This document shows, piece by piece, positions 32,541 to 42,180 of a DNA stretch of 64,000 nucleotides. Origin of the DNA: Gnetum montanum (taxonomy: Eukaryota > Streptophyta > Gnetopsida > Gnetales > Gnetaceae); contig MNCI01020827.1 in assembly GCA_015680685.1 (NCBI GenBank), positions 216,338-280,337 of the forward strand, read 5' to 3'. Each line of letters opens with the position of its first letter. The first letter of the stretch is position 1. The position numbers and the translations under genes are program-made. Under the pieces are notes generated by a model that was given only the letters and a program-made list of their open reading frames with translations, did no database searches and was not told the DNA's origin.

Positions 32541-33240
32541 CTAAAATAATGAGTGTTTGTTTGAATTTCGTAGAAGTGCCCAACTTCTCCCAATTGGTGT
32601 TCTTAGATTAAGGGGTGGAAGTTGACGATGCTCATATTCCAAGGTATCTATGCCTTCGTTGTTGGCATGGGTTGTTTCCTCAGTTTGTTCCATGCATATT
32701 TGTTGATTTCTCTTTCGACTAGCTATCAACCACGGGGTGTCTACTATTTTTTGTGTGGTTGCTATATACGAGCATCTTTGTCTCACAGTTTCAAGGGCAC
32801 ACCTATTGCATGGAGGAGATGCGGAGCATTCCTCTATATCATCACTCGATGAATCACTGTATGTGATGCATGGAACTCTCTTCTTCTCAATCTTTCCATA
32901 AATGTTTACCTTAGATATCTCCAAGGAAAGATTGTGAATCCCTAGGCATGCGTCTATTGTGCTTAGCCATGTCCTTCCCATTATAATTGGGAAGTCCCCT
33001 TCATCGTTGTTGACTTCAATCACCAGGAAATCGGCTGGGTATGACCAACCACACAGAGTGGTAACGATGTCCTCCACCAATCCCAAGGGAATGGTGATGG
33101 ACTAGTCAGCCAACTTTAGTTGAATGTTGCTCTTCTTAAGATGGGGCAGGCTCCAGGCTTGATACATCTCTCATGAAATTAGGTTAACTCCGGAACATGA
33201 GTCAAGAAGAGCCTTATGTGGTTTGTTCCCAGCGACTTGG
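32541..33240 (-). pseudogene. aspartic protease of the gag/protease element
   Basis: The minus strand reads GNKPHKALLDSCSGVNLIS near 33200 (active site Asp-Ser-Cys in place of Asp-Ser-Gly), a stop, then EMYQAWSLPHLKKSNIQLKL. A 181-codon open stretch follows: GLVEDIVTTLCGWSYPADFL, then VIEVNNDEGDFPIIMGRTW and LSTIDACLGIHNLSLEISKV. It matches the outer element's protease at 3930-4220. Beyond it the frame continues about 100 residues without recognisable domains and stops at 32541 with no RT following. Confidence 0.8.
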
Positions 33241-33884
33241 AGATAGATTAAGGAACTTCCAAGGTCAGCTAGTTTCCTGGGAAGATGGCCTACCTTGATC
33301 CAATCAGTAACGGTACGCATTAACATAACCGTATGCGTGAAGATCTGTTGTTGGATGGAAGGGTGCTCCTAAGCCTTATGTGTTGGAGGAACGTACCTAG
33401 ACTCAACTGCTTGTTGTTGTGAGAGCTTGTCTAGGCTTTTGGTTCTGAAGAAAGGTCTTCTCTTTTTGTGGTTGTCAGAACTAGCAGCGGGTTGAATGTT
33501 TACAGCTCTCATAGCATTTCGTGGCTACGATTGAGTGGGGAGTTTCCCTTGCATTGTTGGAGCAAGAGGTGTTATGGGAACTACCGGTGGAAGAGGTGTG
33601 GATGGATTAGGAGGATGGTATGGCTATGGAGTGTTTCCCGGAGGATAAGGAGTCCTTCTAAAGTACTCCCGAACTTGGTAGTGATGTTGGGGAGTTGTGT
33701 GACCCATAGAGTCACTTGAAGAAATCGGCTGCTGCACATAGTATCCATATGGATCGAGCTGCCGGTAAGGGTACTGTTGTTTCGACGGTGGCATCCCCCA
33801 TGACTGTGGGTATTACCACTACTGATGTTGTCCGATGGGTTGTGGTGGAGTCCCACTTGGATAGTATGTTAATGGTTGGTGGAA

Positions 33885-35732
33885 CTATCTTGGGTTACCT
33901 TGGGGATAAGGTAACCTTCGGGGTGTCTGTCGTTTGTTAAGTCTCGGGTTGAGTTCATACACCCAAGACTCTTGTAGATGTGAGATGATTGGACAACATC
34001 CTTTGGGATGGTCATATTGGCAGAGCTCACATCCACCATCATTGTCTATGTCCGAATCCACAACCTCATCGAAGATATTTATTTTCCCCTTACCCTTGTC
34101 ATGTGCAGGGCCTGAATCTCTCCACTTTTTCTTATCTTTGTCACTACTTCGTTCCTCCTTAGACTCCTCTACGATTTTCAGGACAAGTTCAAGTCTACTA
34201 TCCAAGGAGTCATGTATCTGATCTACCTTAGCCGCCACTTCTATTGTTAGCTTCTGAAGTGGCAAGGTTTTATGGTTCACCAACTCTTCGAGTGGTGACT
34301 CATCCTCTTCATCGCAAAATCTCACTCCCTTCTTTCGAAGAGAGGGATCACGGTTATATTCTTCCGCACTTTCCCTTTTTCATAGCTCCCCTTCTTCTTT
34401 GGCTACTTATTCCAACAAGCGATGAATTTCATGGGATCTAAGTTCTGATAATCTCCCTTGGGCATAAGTCCCAATGGTTCTCCTAGTTTCATACCTTATN
34501 CATCCTTGGATCTGCTTACGCAAATTAGACACTCTAGAGTACATTTGATATTTATCATTGAAAAGTTCTAACATCATACTCCACCTCCTAATGGTTTTCG
34601 GCTCTAAGGACCGGTACCAACTCTCTACTTCCTTAATGAGTATCCTGGGAAACAACTTCAGTTTCTGCCACTCGTTTTCTATGTTTTGCAAGGCGCAGGC
34701 ATCGTGGAATTCCTGTAAATGATTTTGTGGATCTGCATTGTATCCCCCTTCGAAGCGTGGGATATTGTTCATGTCTAAGCGCTTCATCCGACTATCTTTT
34801 AAATGCCTTGTTAGTATTCTCACTACCTCCGTTATAATTAGCATGCCTCGGGTGGCAAGTAGGGGTTCATCATGATCATCTCTTTCATGACGTCTATGAT
34901 GTCTCCATTGTTCCCTACTTTCCCTTCGTTCATGCCCTTGTCCTCTCTCTCGACTCTCTCGTTGAGGTCTCTAATTTTGCCTACCTCTATCCTCACCGTT
35001 ATGCTCTCTATGGCTATGCCCAGATGTGGAAAGAGAGGGTGAATGATGTGAAGAAGGGGAAGAAGAAGGAGAACCATTTCCATGAAAATGTTTCTTACCT
35101 TCTCTTCTATGGCTACGGCCCCAATTGTGATGACGATCTAAGTTCCCGTCCTTGTTATATGTTGTTGTTCCCTCAGTGAACAGTTGGTGTTCACGGGGAT
35201 CAAAACTAGGGTTGTGTATCATGGAGCATAGGTTTTGATACCCCACCTCCTCACTATTGTTAGGAGGGGGAACATCTTTTGATAGAGAACCCGTTATGAG
35301 TGGTTCACCATCTCTAATTTCACTAAGGACGTGCGGGACCTCTTTGCCCTTCAACAGTGTATGTTAACTCTTCTACCTTAAGTCCCTTAAATGTTGTGTG
35401 GCTGTGGGATGGTAATCCCTCATGTCAAAGTCTGCCACAACATATTCAACATAGAGCTGAGTCATGCCAATCTGTGCAAAAGCACAGAGAAGCATGTGGA
35501 AGACTACACAATCTGAAGGTAACACTATGTTACCTTGCAAGTCTCTCCAGCGCATCTGTTCACCTTGATGGAGGATAAAAGTAAAATTAGATATATACTC
35601 ATTGGGATGAGTATATTCCACACTATATTATTAAGGCACTGGCGGATTTAGGTTATGTGTTTTAGATTGCTGACTATTTCTTGTATTGTCCCTAGGTGGT
35701 GTAATGCTCTTATGAGAAGAAGAAGAAGACAT
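33885..35732 (-). pseudogene. gag of the non-autonomous element
   Basis: The ATG at 35732 gives MSSSSSHKSITPPRDNTRNS, then two consecutive stops near 35630. Downstream most of the gene stays in the same frame: EYTHPNEYISNFTFILHQGE and MRWRDLQGNIV, a Ser/His-rich linker (35080), the core RLDMNNIPRFEGG to LRKQIQG (34770-34503), the N at 34500, RTIGTYAQGRLSELRSHEIH, and a charged region ending in CELCQYDHPKGCCPIISHLQ (34030). Against the outer gag it lacks about 40 residues exactly at the N. The Cys/His cluster has C-x2-C-x3-H-x4-C spacing. Few stops, so it decayed less than the outer copy. Confidence 0.85.
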
Positions 35733-35860
35733 TGTGTCTTATTCAATGTGCTATTTAATTGTTATATAATTTTTCTTTTTATTAACCACCCTAAGGGTTC
35801 ATTTAAGCTCCCAACAATGTGAGTGATTTCCTATGTTCTACTTAGCGCACAAACACTTAG

Positions 35861-35879
35861 TCCCCGACAACAGCGCCAA
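35861..35879 (-). other. primer-binding site of the gag/protease element
   Basis: On the minus strand TTGGCGCTGTTGTCGGGGA follows immediately after the LTR end CTCATCA. It is of the TGGCGC-GTTG-CGGGGA type shared by plant Athila/Tat elements, where a host tRNA 3' end primes minus-strand cDNA. Confidence 0.8.
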
Positions 35880-36705
35880 TGATGAGTGGCGAGGTACCCC
35901 TACACTCAAGCATAAGAATACGAGCGTAACACGCGCGATCTAGTCGAACTCCGCAAACTAAGTGCCTACACGCCTCATGGAACACTTAGGGTTAATTATT
36001 CATTGTCTTCCCAAACTTACTTGTAGTTGTCACGGTGTATGGTTAAGTAAGTCTGAGGTATATGATTTTTATAGCTTTTCTGTTTTATCTCCTATGCTAT
36101 TGAGGTGAAGGGTTGAAGAGACTAATTAACTAACTTTATCTAACTAACTAAGTCTGAATTAACCTAGTGTCAACATCCGTTCCCACTTACCGTTCACACC
36201 CTAAACCAATGAAATCATGGTTACCAAACGCTAGTTGTTGCTGGGATCACCACGCGTAACGCACGTGCTCGAAGCGATCGTACTGAGGCACTTAACTAGG
36301 AGAGAAGGGTTGAGAGAGATTTAATAACTAATAAAGCAATTAAATGGAAAATGATAAATAACAGTAAATAAATCCTGATTAACCTATTCCATGCACTGCA
36401 AGGGTTATCCAAGAAGTTCATCTTTATTTCCGTACACAAATATGTGTTCAGGTACAATATCTGCTCGAATAAAGATCCGTTCACTTTGGAGCTTCTACTA
36501 CGGGCACATGGAAAATATTCTATCTCTGGACAGGTCAAACTACCAGAGTTTCACTACGGTCTAAGCCTAGGATGGAAAACAAGGGAGAGCCACCTCTTAT
36601 TTATAGACTTGGCGACGCACCGCGACATCGTGTACACAATATCGCATGGGATGCGATATCGCGACGGACGCAATATCGCAGCCCATGCGATATCACGTCC
36701 CATCA
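35880..36705 (-). repeat. 5' LTR of the gag/protease element
   Basis: 826 bases, the partner of 29627-30457, starting (minus strand) TGATGGGACGTGATATC at 36705 and ending CTCATCA at 35880. It carries the GATATC array at 36619-36700 and TATAAATA at 36598-36605 (minus strand). Here some array sites have changed CG to CA/TG (ACAATATCGC, GATATCACG), as expected of methylated CpG decay. Confidence 0.9.
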
Positions 36706-36710
36706 ACAAG
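36706..36710. repeat. target site duplication ACAAG (right)
   Basis: Second copy of the five bases found at 29622-29626, directly after the right LTR. Confidence 0.85.
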
Positions 36711-37209
36711 AAAATCAATGAAAAAGAAATCCAAATGGCTAAAGCCAAAATTAGCTTCATCACTACACAGACACATGATTGGCAACTAATCCTAGATGAT
36801 CTTATCCATGTCCATCAGTCTTAAGTGAAGAATAAGAACTTGCAAATTTGATACCTTACAGAGTACATGGGATTAGCAAACCTTTGGTATACTAATCTAG
36901 CTATGCTCATAGCAGGAAGGCCTAAAAATGAACTGGAGCAGCAAGTGGCCATGACCTATGCATTATGTAAGAAAGAGTTTGCAGACATAAAGTTTTATTT
37001 TTTTGTTTTAAATTATCAAATTATTTCAATCATGTAATGCTTGGTAATTTTGTAAATACCACTAAAACCGTAATGTGGCATTTAAAGTCAAGTTAGCAAT
37101 GTATATAAGTAGTCATGTCAAAGTTTGAATATACCTCATAATTTTGTAAGGAACTCTATTCTCATTTTATTTTAACTCAAGGACGAGTATCCAATCAGTT
37201 GTGAGGGTA
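36711..37209 (+). pseudogene. end of outer element third-ORF relic and polypurine tract
   Basis: The coding-like part reads KKINEKEIQMAKAKISFITT, then QTHDWQLILDDLIHVHQS, and later LAMLIAGRPKNELEQQVAMT in a neighbouring frame, charged and probably helical. It joins 29621 across the inserted element. From 37170 come AACTCAAGGACGAG and TTGTGAGGGTA, the polypurine tract right before the 3' LTR. Confidence 0.55.
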
Positions 37210-38043
37210 TGATAAAATTCATTAAGTCAAATGATGTGATATCACATCTATGATATCGTAGATCTACTTACATCATCATAGATACAATGTAGTCGGACTT
37301 GGTCATGACTATAAATACCAATATATCATCACATTGTTGGAACAACTTTTGTGTAACACTTAGTGAAATTCTTGCAATTTCTTTCTATGAGTTACACTTA
37401 GAGTTAGAGTTAGAAGTAAATGCCCGCAGTGTGGTAACTAACAGTTGTACGAAGTCTTTATTTGAGTGGATTGTAATTGGACATAATTCATGAGTGGCAA
37501 TAAATATCAAGATTGTTTCTTATCATTGTAGCATCTCACTTAGATTAATTTTACTTTTCTATGTCATTAAAAATCACCAAGTCATTTACTTTTGTTAAGT
37601 ATTTTACTTTTCCAATGTCCATTAGTAAGATGGAATAAGTACAACTAGTTTCAAGCATTAAGTGTAATTTTTTGATAACCCAACACTGACTTCACTTAAT
37701 TCTCTTAGTAGTGGATTCACTTGGTAATCCTAGTAATGGTTACATGAGCCTAGGATGTGTACAACAAGCCAAGAACATATACTTATCATCATAGGTTGGG
37801 ATAGGTTTGCATTTCTATTGTCACGTAGATTTAGATTTTATTCTTATTTTTCATTATGGAAGCACTTAGGATTAATTCAAACCTACAACATCATAATATC
37901 ATATACCTCACTAAGAGTTAAAACCATACTACTCACACTTCACTAACTCAATGTAAGAAGATAATGATCATGAATTGACTATCAACAACTAGCATATTAC
38001 ATTGTCCATTCACAGATTACAATCTGGTCATGATGGAATGCTC

Positions 38044-38056
38044 ATGACTTGTATGG
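38044..38056. repeat. 13-bp target site duplication (left)
   Basis: ATGACTTGTATGG, repeated exactly at 38917-38929 after the poly(A). The uninterrupted form of the same site is present at 39091-39103 in the tandem copy of the LTR segment, which confirms what the empty site looked like. Confidence 0.92.
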
Positions 38057-38782
38057 ACTGGCTGGGGTTCCCAGGTTCCGCGGCGGTTGAGGACTGCGCC
38101 GGCGCGGCGTTCGCCCGTGCGTTCGCTCTCCCCCCCGCCGGAGACGTCGGGCCGACGGAATTGGGAGGAGGAGCTTCAGCAGGCTATGCAGCGCGCGGCT
38201 GCCGAGGTGCGGGCTGAGTGGGAGGCCAGGTGGAACAAGGCCCTTGCGCAGGCCCGTGCCGATATCAAGGCCCAGGCCACCGAGCGCGAGCAGGAGCGGG
38301 CCCGGCAACAGGAACTCCTCGCCGAGGCTGCCCGGGCCCGCCTCATCGATGAGCTTCGGGCTCAGGTTCGGGAGGAGCTCGCGCAAGACGCGACGGCTCT
38401 GAGACGGCGCAAGCTTGAGGAGAGGGCCGAGCGGGAGCGACTACAGGCGGAGGAGGCTCTGCGGCAGGTCCAGCTCGACCGCGCCCACGAGCATAACGCC
38501 CGGAGGTGGCTGCAGGAGGGGCGGTGCCCATACTTTGTTTTGGGCATTAACTGCGAGTGCTCCTGGATGGAGCTCAGGCGTCACATCCGCCGGACCTCGG
38601 CGCGGTATCACCCCGATGTCGGGTGTTCACAGGAAGACCGGGCTCGTCGCGAGTCGCTTCTGCAGGGCATCCAGCAGGCGGCTAATTTCGTGGATACGGA
38701 GGATCATCGGAATGCCCTCGATATCCTCCATGAGCTGGAGCGCCCTCACTGCGCGTGTCGGCGGCTTCCGACTCGCCCGTAG
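38057..38782 (+). CDS. coiled-coil J-domain protein, 5'-truncated, inside a retroposon
   Basis: The frame is open from the first base of the insertion to a TAG at 38780-38782. The first in-frame ATG is at 38186; a TTG at 38087 serves here as residue 1 for numbering. Residues 26-145 are an Arg/Glu/Ala-rich, almost certainly coiled-coil stretch. Residues 148-213 form a J domain: PYFVLGI, helix II MELRRHIRRTSARY, the diagnostic HPD at 175-177, helix III SLLQGIQQAANFV, and DHRNALD at the end. J domains stimulate Hsp70 ATPase. The tail is HCACRRLPTRP. Uninterrupted coding with a conserved HPD suggests a young insertion or selection at the source. The true N-terminus is missing, so this copy is probably not a working gene. 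I do not recognise a specific family. Confidence 0.75.
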   Translation, partial: TGWGSQVPRRLRTAPARRSPVRSLSPPPETSGRRNWEEELQQAMQRAAAEVRAEWEARWNKALAQARADIKAQATEREQERARQQELLAEAARARLIDELRAQVREELAQDATALRRRKLEERAERERLQAEEALRQVQLDRAHEHNARRWLQEGRCPYFVLGINCECSWMELRRHIRRTSARYHPDVGCSQEDRARRESLLQGIQQAANFVDTEDHRNALDILHELERPHCACRRLPTRP

Positions 38783-38916
38783 GGGTTCGGCCCGGGTGGG
38801 GGGTCGTACGGTTGGGGGGTTGTACGGTTGGGGGGTCGCCCCCCCCCCNTCCATTGTAATCTTGTAACATAATTTTGCTTGTTTAATACAATCCCGAACT
38901 CTTTCTCAAAAAAAAA
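38057..38916 (+). mobile_element. GC-rich poly(A) retroposon carrying a J-domain reading frame
   Basis: An 860-base insertion, strikingly GC-rich against AT-rich flanks, ending in a run of ten A (the last may belong to the duplication) and flanked by perfect 13-bp duplications. These are marks of LINE-type target-primed reverse transcription of a polyadenylated RNA. A TTTAATACAATC stretch about 25 bases before the A-run could be its polyadenylation signal. The 3' untranslated part has a G-run/C-run hairpin (GGGGGGTCGCCCCCC) with the ambiguous N at 38849. The reading frame is open through the 5' edge, so the insertion is probably 5'-truncated. It is either a retrocopy of a host gene or part of a non-LTR element. 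Confidence 0.85.
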
Positions 38917-38929
38917 ATGACTTGTATGG
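38917..38929. repeat. 13-bp target site duplication (right)
   Basis: ATGACTTGTATGG directly after the A-run, identical to 38044-38056. Confidence 0.92.
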
Positions 38930-38940
38930 TGGAGTGTTGG

Positions 38941-39114
38941 AATATCATATACCTCACTAAGAGTTAAAACCATACTACTCACACTTCACTAACTCAATGT
39001 AAGAAGATAATGATCATGAATTGACTATCAACAACTAGCATACTTACATTGTCCATTCACGGATTACAATCTGGTCATGATGGAATGCTCATGACTTGTA
39101 TGGTGGAGTGTTGG
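38941..39114 (+). repeat. tandem copy of an LTR segment (~174 bp)
   Basis: Repeats 37895-38056 plus 38930-38940 with a few substitutions (for example AGCATATTAC against AGCATACTTAC, CACAGATT against CACGGATT). The junction lies in the shared bases AATATC, suggesting duplication at a short microhomology. The retroposon is only in the first copy. Confidence 0.88.
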
Positions 39115-39133
39115 AATATCTGGCCACTGATCA

Positions 39134-39420
39134 ATTACTTCGATTTTATTTCACACCACTCGTAGTTCAATAGTTTCATCATTCAATTATACGCCTCTCA
39201 ATTCTATATCAGTCAATAGGCTAAGCTCATACTTGATTGAAGGTTCATGTCTCTTCGTTTCATAATCATTGATATATCAAGATTTACATCATTCTAAAGA
39301 TCATTTACAATCACAGATTAGATACTCAACATCTAATTCATGAAGGTGCTCTTGTAGGATTGTGAAAGAACAACTCTATAGGAATACTATCTTCTATAAA
39401 TTGGTCAGGGCTGCTGTGAA
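39134..39420. other. no gene recognised
   Basis: AT-rich sequence between the LTR end and the RT relic. It may be the decayed continuation (RNase H side) of the minus-strand RT, but I cannot align it. Confidence 0.4.
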
Positions 39421-39429
39421 ACCATAGAA

Positions 39430-40140
39430 TGCATGAACAAACTTCCTATAATAACTGGCCAACCCCACAAATCAAGGCAATTGCATCCACCTTCTTCATA
39501 TTTGTCTTCATCCTAATCCCACAAATGATGTGGCCTAAGAATTTTAACTCTTGCTTCTCGAATTCATACTTCTCTTTCCTGACATACAACTTGTATTCTC
39601 ACAATTTGGAGAATACTAGGTCCAAGTGTTGAAGGTGTTTATCCATAGAACAAGTACACAAGCATGACATTAAGATATACCACCATGAACTTGTCAAGGT
39701 ATAAGCAAAATATTTTATTCATGAGTCTGCAAAAGGTGGCAAGAACATTACACAATCCAAAAGGTATGATTGTGCACTCATACGAGTTATAATAAGTAAC
39801 ACATGTCTTCTCTTCAGTAACTTCTACAATTTGCACCTAATAGTAACCTTAGCAAAGTTCGAGTCAAGAGAAAACTCAAGCCCCAATTGGTTGGTTGAAC
39901 AAGTTTGAAACCAAAGGTACCATATATCTATTCTTAATGGTGTCCTGGTTTAAGAGTTTGAAATCACAACATAATCTTAACATATAATCCTACTTTTTAG
40001 GGAACAACATTGGGGCTTCATATGATGATTTGGAGTGTCGAATGTAATCATTTTCAAGCAAAATCATCAACTACTTTTTCACCTCTTTCAATTTAGGAGC
40101 AATCATTCTATAAGATTACTCACTAGGAGGAGAAGCTCCT
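39430..40140 (-). pseudogene. reverse transcriptase relic of another Ty3/gypsy element
   Basis: Minus strand: MIAPKLKEVKK, LLENDYIRHSKSSYEAPMLF, LRLCCDFKLLNQDTIKNRY, QIVEVTEEKTCVTYYNSYEC, IIPFGLCNVLATFCRLMNKI, and DKFMVVYLNVMLVY where the catalytic YLDD has become YLNV. It continues with KFLGHIICG-like sequence near 39530. This wording (PFGL.NAPATF.R.MN) is that of chromovirus-like Ty3/gypsy RTs, a different lineage from the outer element. It is a truncated, dead fragment without gag or LTR in view. Confidence 0.85.
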
Positions 40141-40829
40141 AACAACAATTCAATTTTTCAATCTATTACCCATCCTTCTACTAGTTCACTAAGTAACTTT
40201 CCCAACATCAGATCCTTATACCTCCATGTTGCCAACTCAGAACTCCAACTAGTAAGGGCAAGTTATCATGGTCAAAAAAATGTAGCTGCTAATTCGGCCA
40301 AAAGAATGAATAATTACTAGGACCTACAAAACTTGGCCAAAGCATTTGATATAGAAAGAAATTAGTTTATAGCCAATATGTTAATACTAATCAATTATTC
40401 CCATGGTTGGTGTGTCCTTGGATAGTGCCTACTACAAAGAACCTTGTAAATTTGGCATGAATGATTAATGATCCAAGGATAAGAGAGAAGAAGTTCATAG
40501 CTCTGCTAGAATACTTCAACATGAAGAAGATAACTTATCTTGGAAAATTGCCTTAGCAACCACTGATGCAACAAGAACCATCACTACTAGGAATTGCATA
40601 AAGACTTGCATCAACATCTTGTTGAATTTTATCATGTTTTGTTCATTTTTTGTTATTTTTATCCAGCCATATTTTGACATGATATTTTGTAACTTACTTA
40701 AACAAAGATGTAGCACTCAAAGTCAGTAATTGACTAATTGTTGAATATTTGTATGTCATTTTTTTTATTTTTTTTTTTTGTATAACCCCATAGATTTTTA
40801 AACAACTTTGTCCCTCTTTTGTTTTAGCT

Positions 40830-41724
40830 CAAGGACAAGTTTTTTGTCAACCACAAAGGTATAATAAACTAATTATGTCAATCAACTATGATAGCATAGT
40901 TGCGATATCATAGCTCATTGTACAATGTCGTAAATACAATGTAGCTGGGCTTGGTCATGCCTATAAGTACTAGTCCACCATTGTGTCAAAGATATCTTTC
41001 AATCACTACCTTAGCTTGATTTTTGCCATTTCATTTCGTAAAGTTAGAGTTACTTGTGAGTGCCTATAGTGTAGCTATAAATAATTGAACAACGCCTTTC
41101 TTTGAGGGAAGTGTAACTAGACATGCTTCATGGACAAAAATAAAGATCAAGATTATTGATAACTATTGTAGCATTTCACTTAGCTTAGATTTAATTTATA
41201 TGCAATTTAACTTGAATTATCATTTAAATTTCTTATGTAACCGACATTTCCAATGTTTGTTAGTAATTAAGAAAAATAAGCATAACTGGTTTTCTATGCA
41301 ATGTATAATCATTTGGTGATCCAATAGTAAGCTTGTTATATTCACTCAGTAGCAAGTTACTTGGCATTCCTGGTGGTGGTTATACTAGCCCAAGGTGTAT
41401 CCAACATACCATGACTAGATCATTATCATTATTAGCCTAGTTTAGCATCTCATTTCCATTGTTTTGTAGTTAATATATTTTATAATTAATTTACTATGTT
41501 TTACCTTAAAAACCATAACAACTAAACTACATCAATGAATCGTATATCTTACTATAAGTTAAACTATACTCTTTGACTTCACTAACTCTACTAAGAAGAC
41601 AACAATCACGAACTTTGTATCAACTAGCTAGAGTACATATTATCCCATCTATAGATTACGATTTGGTCACATATTTATGCTTTGACTTGGATATTTGGGC
41701 ATTGGGGACTCTCACCTCTCATCA
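40830..41724 (+). mobile_element. LTR of the GATATC family with preceding polypurine tract
   Basis: AGCTCAAGGACAAG and CACAAAGGTA precede the LTR start at 40862 (TAATAAAC, where relatives have TGATAAA). TGCGATATCATAG lies at 40901-40913 and TATAAGTA at 40962. It ends CTCTCATCA at 41724, about 863 bases. Sequence similarity to 37210-38056 runs throughout (TTGGTCATG.CTATAA, AGAGTTAGAGTTA, AAAGATCAAGATTATT). It lies between the RT relic and non-coding DNA, so it is a decayed 3' LTR fragment. Confidence 0.75.
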
Positions 41725-42028
41725 ACTACACAGTACCTAATAATGTTTTTAACTCTATTTTGAGAATTGTATCAATGCTAAAAATAATTTCATTTTTAAC
41801 ATTTTGAAAAATAAACCAAAAATTTTCTAGATTAATCCAATAAGAAATTTTAGAATATTTCAAAGAGATTCTTTACCTTGTTTAACCAATGAGAACATAG
41901 CTTTGTAATAAGCTCATTCCATTTGATCCATTATTATGTTTGTTGTATTATTAGCTAAGTTCTATTAGACTAATATGTTGATCATATCTCCCAGAATACT
42001 AGGGGGTACATATTATCTCAAAAACAAT

Positions 42029-42180
42029 GAGACATTAACCTAGTAGAAAAACTCTTAATTTGGAAGCTCTAAGTTATGGGTTTGATTTTGATGGGCAATG
42101 TTGAGTGAAAAAGTTCTAATTTGACTATATGTCTTGAGATTTGCCTATATTTTAATTATTTTGGATTCCAATACCCCCTA
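42029..42180 (+). repeat. SINE-like element, copy 1
   Basis: CATTAACCTAGTAGAAAAAC, CTCTTAATTTGGAAGCTC, TAAGTTATGGGTTTGATTTT and GATGGGCAATGTTGAG are shared with 58525-58670 and, inverted, 60372-60535. The front resembles a tRNA-type RNA polymerase III promoter: A box like TAGCTTAGTGGTAAGA, B box like GGGTTTGATTTT. The copies are diverged. Confidence 0.6.

Larger units (their letters stand above)
29627..36705 (-). mobile_element. complete non-autonomous Ty3/gypsy element with gag and protease only
   Basis: A 7.1-kb element on the minus strand with LTRs at 35880-36705 (5') and 29627-30457 (3'), target duplication ACAAG, a primer-binding site next to the 5' LTR and a polypurine tract next to the 3' LTR. 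Inside are gag (35732 to 33885) and protease (33240 to 32541), then 2 kb of non-coding DNA. No RT, RNase H or integrase is present. It sits in the third-ORF relic of the outer element, whose gag is related. To move it must have borrowed enzymes from an autonomous relative, like gag-only elements described in plants as TR-GAG. The LTRs differ at scattered sites, so the insertion is not very recent. Confidence 0.88.
37210..39133 (+). mobile_element. 3' LTR of the outer element, enlarged by a retroposon and a tandem duplication
   Basis: Starts TGATAAAATTCATTAAG, with GATATC sites at 37237-37256 and TATAAATA at 37310-37317, and ends GGCCACTGATCA. Its right half matches the 5' LTR remnant at 694-978. 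It is about 1.9 kb long because of the GC-rich insertion at 38057-38916 and a ~174-base tandem duplication (38941-39114 repeats 37895-38056 plus 38930-38940). Without them it is about 880 bases, the family's normal length. Confidence 0.82.

Noticed and set aside
38002-38217. + strand frame crossing from LTR into the GC-rich insert, and the GC-rich shadow frames at 38042-38867
   Set aside because: They run across the target duplication or oppose the J-domain frame, and they lack domain structure.
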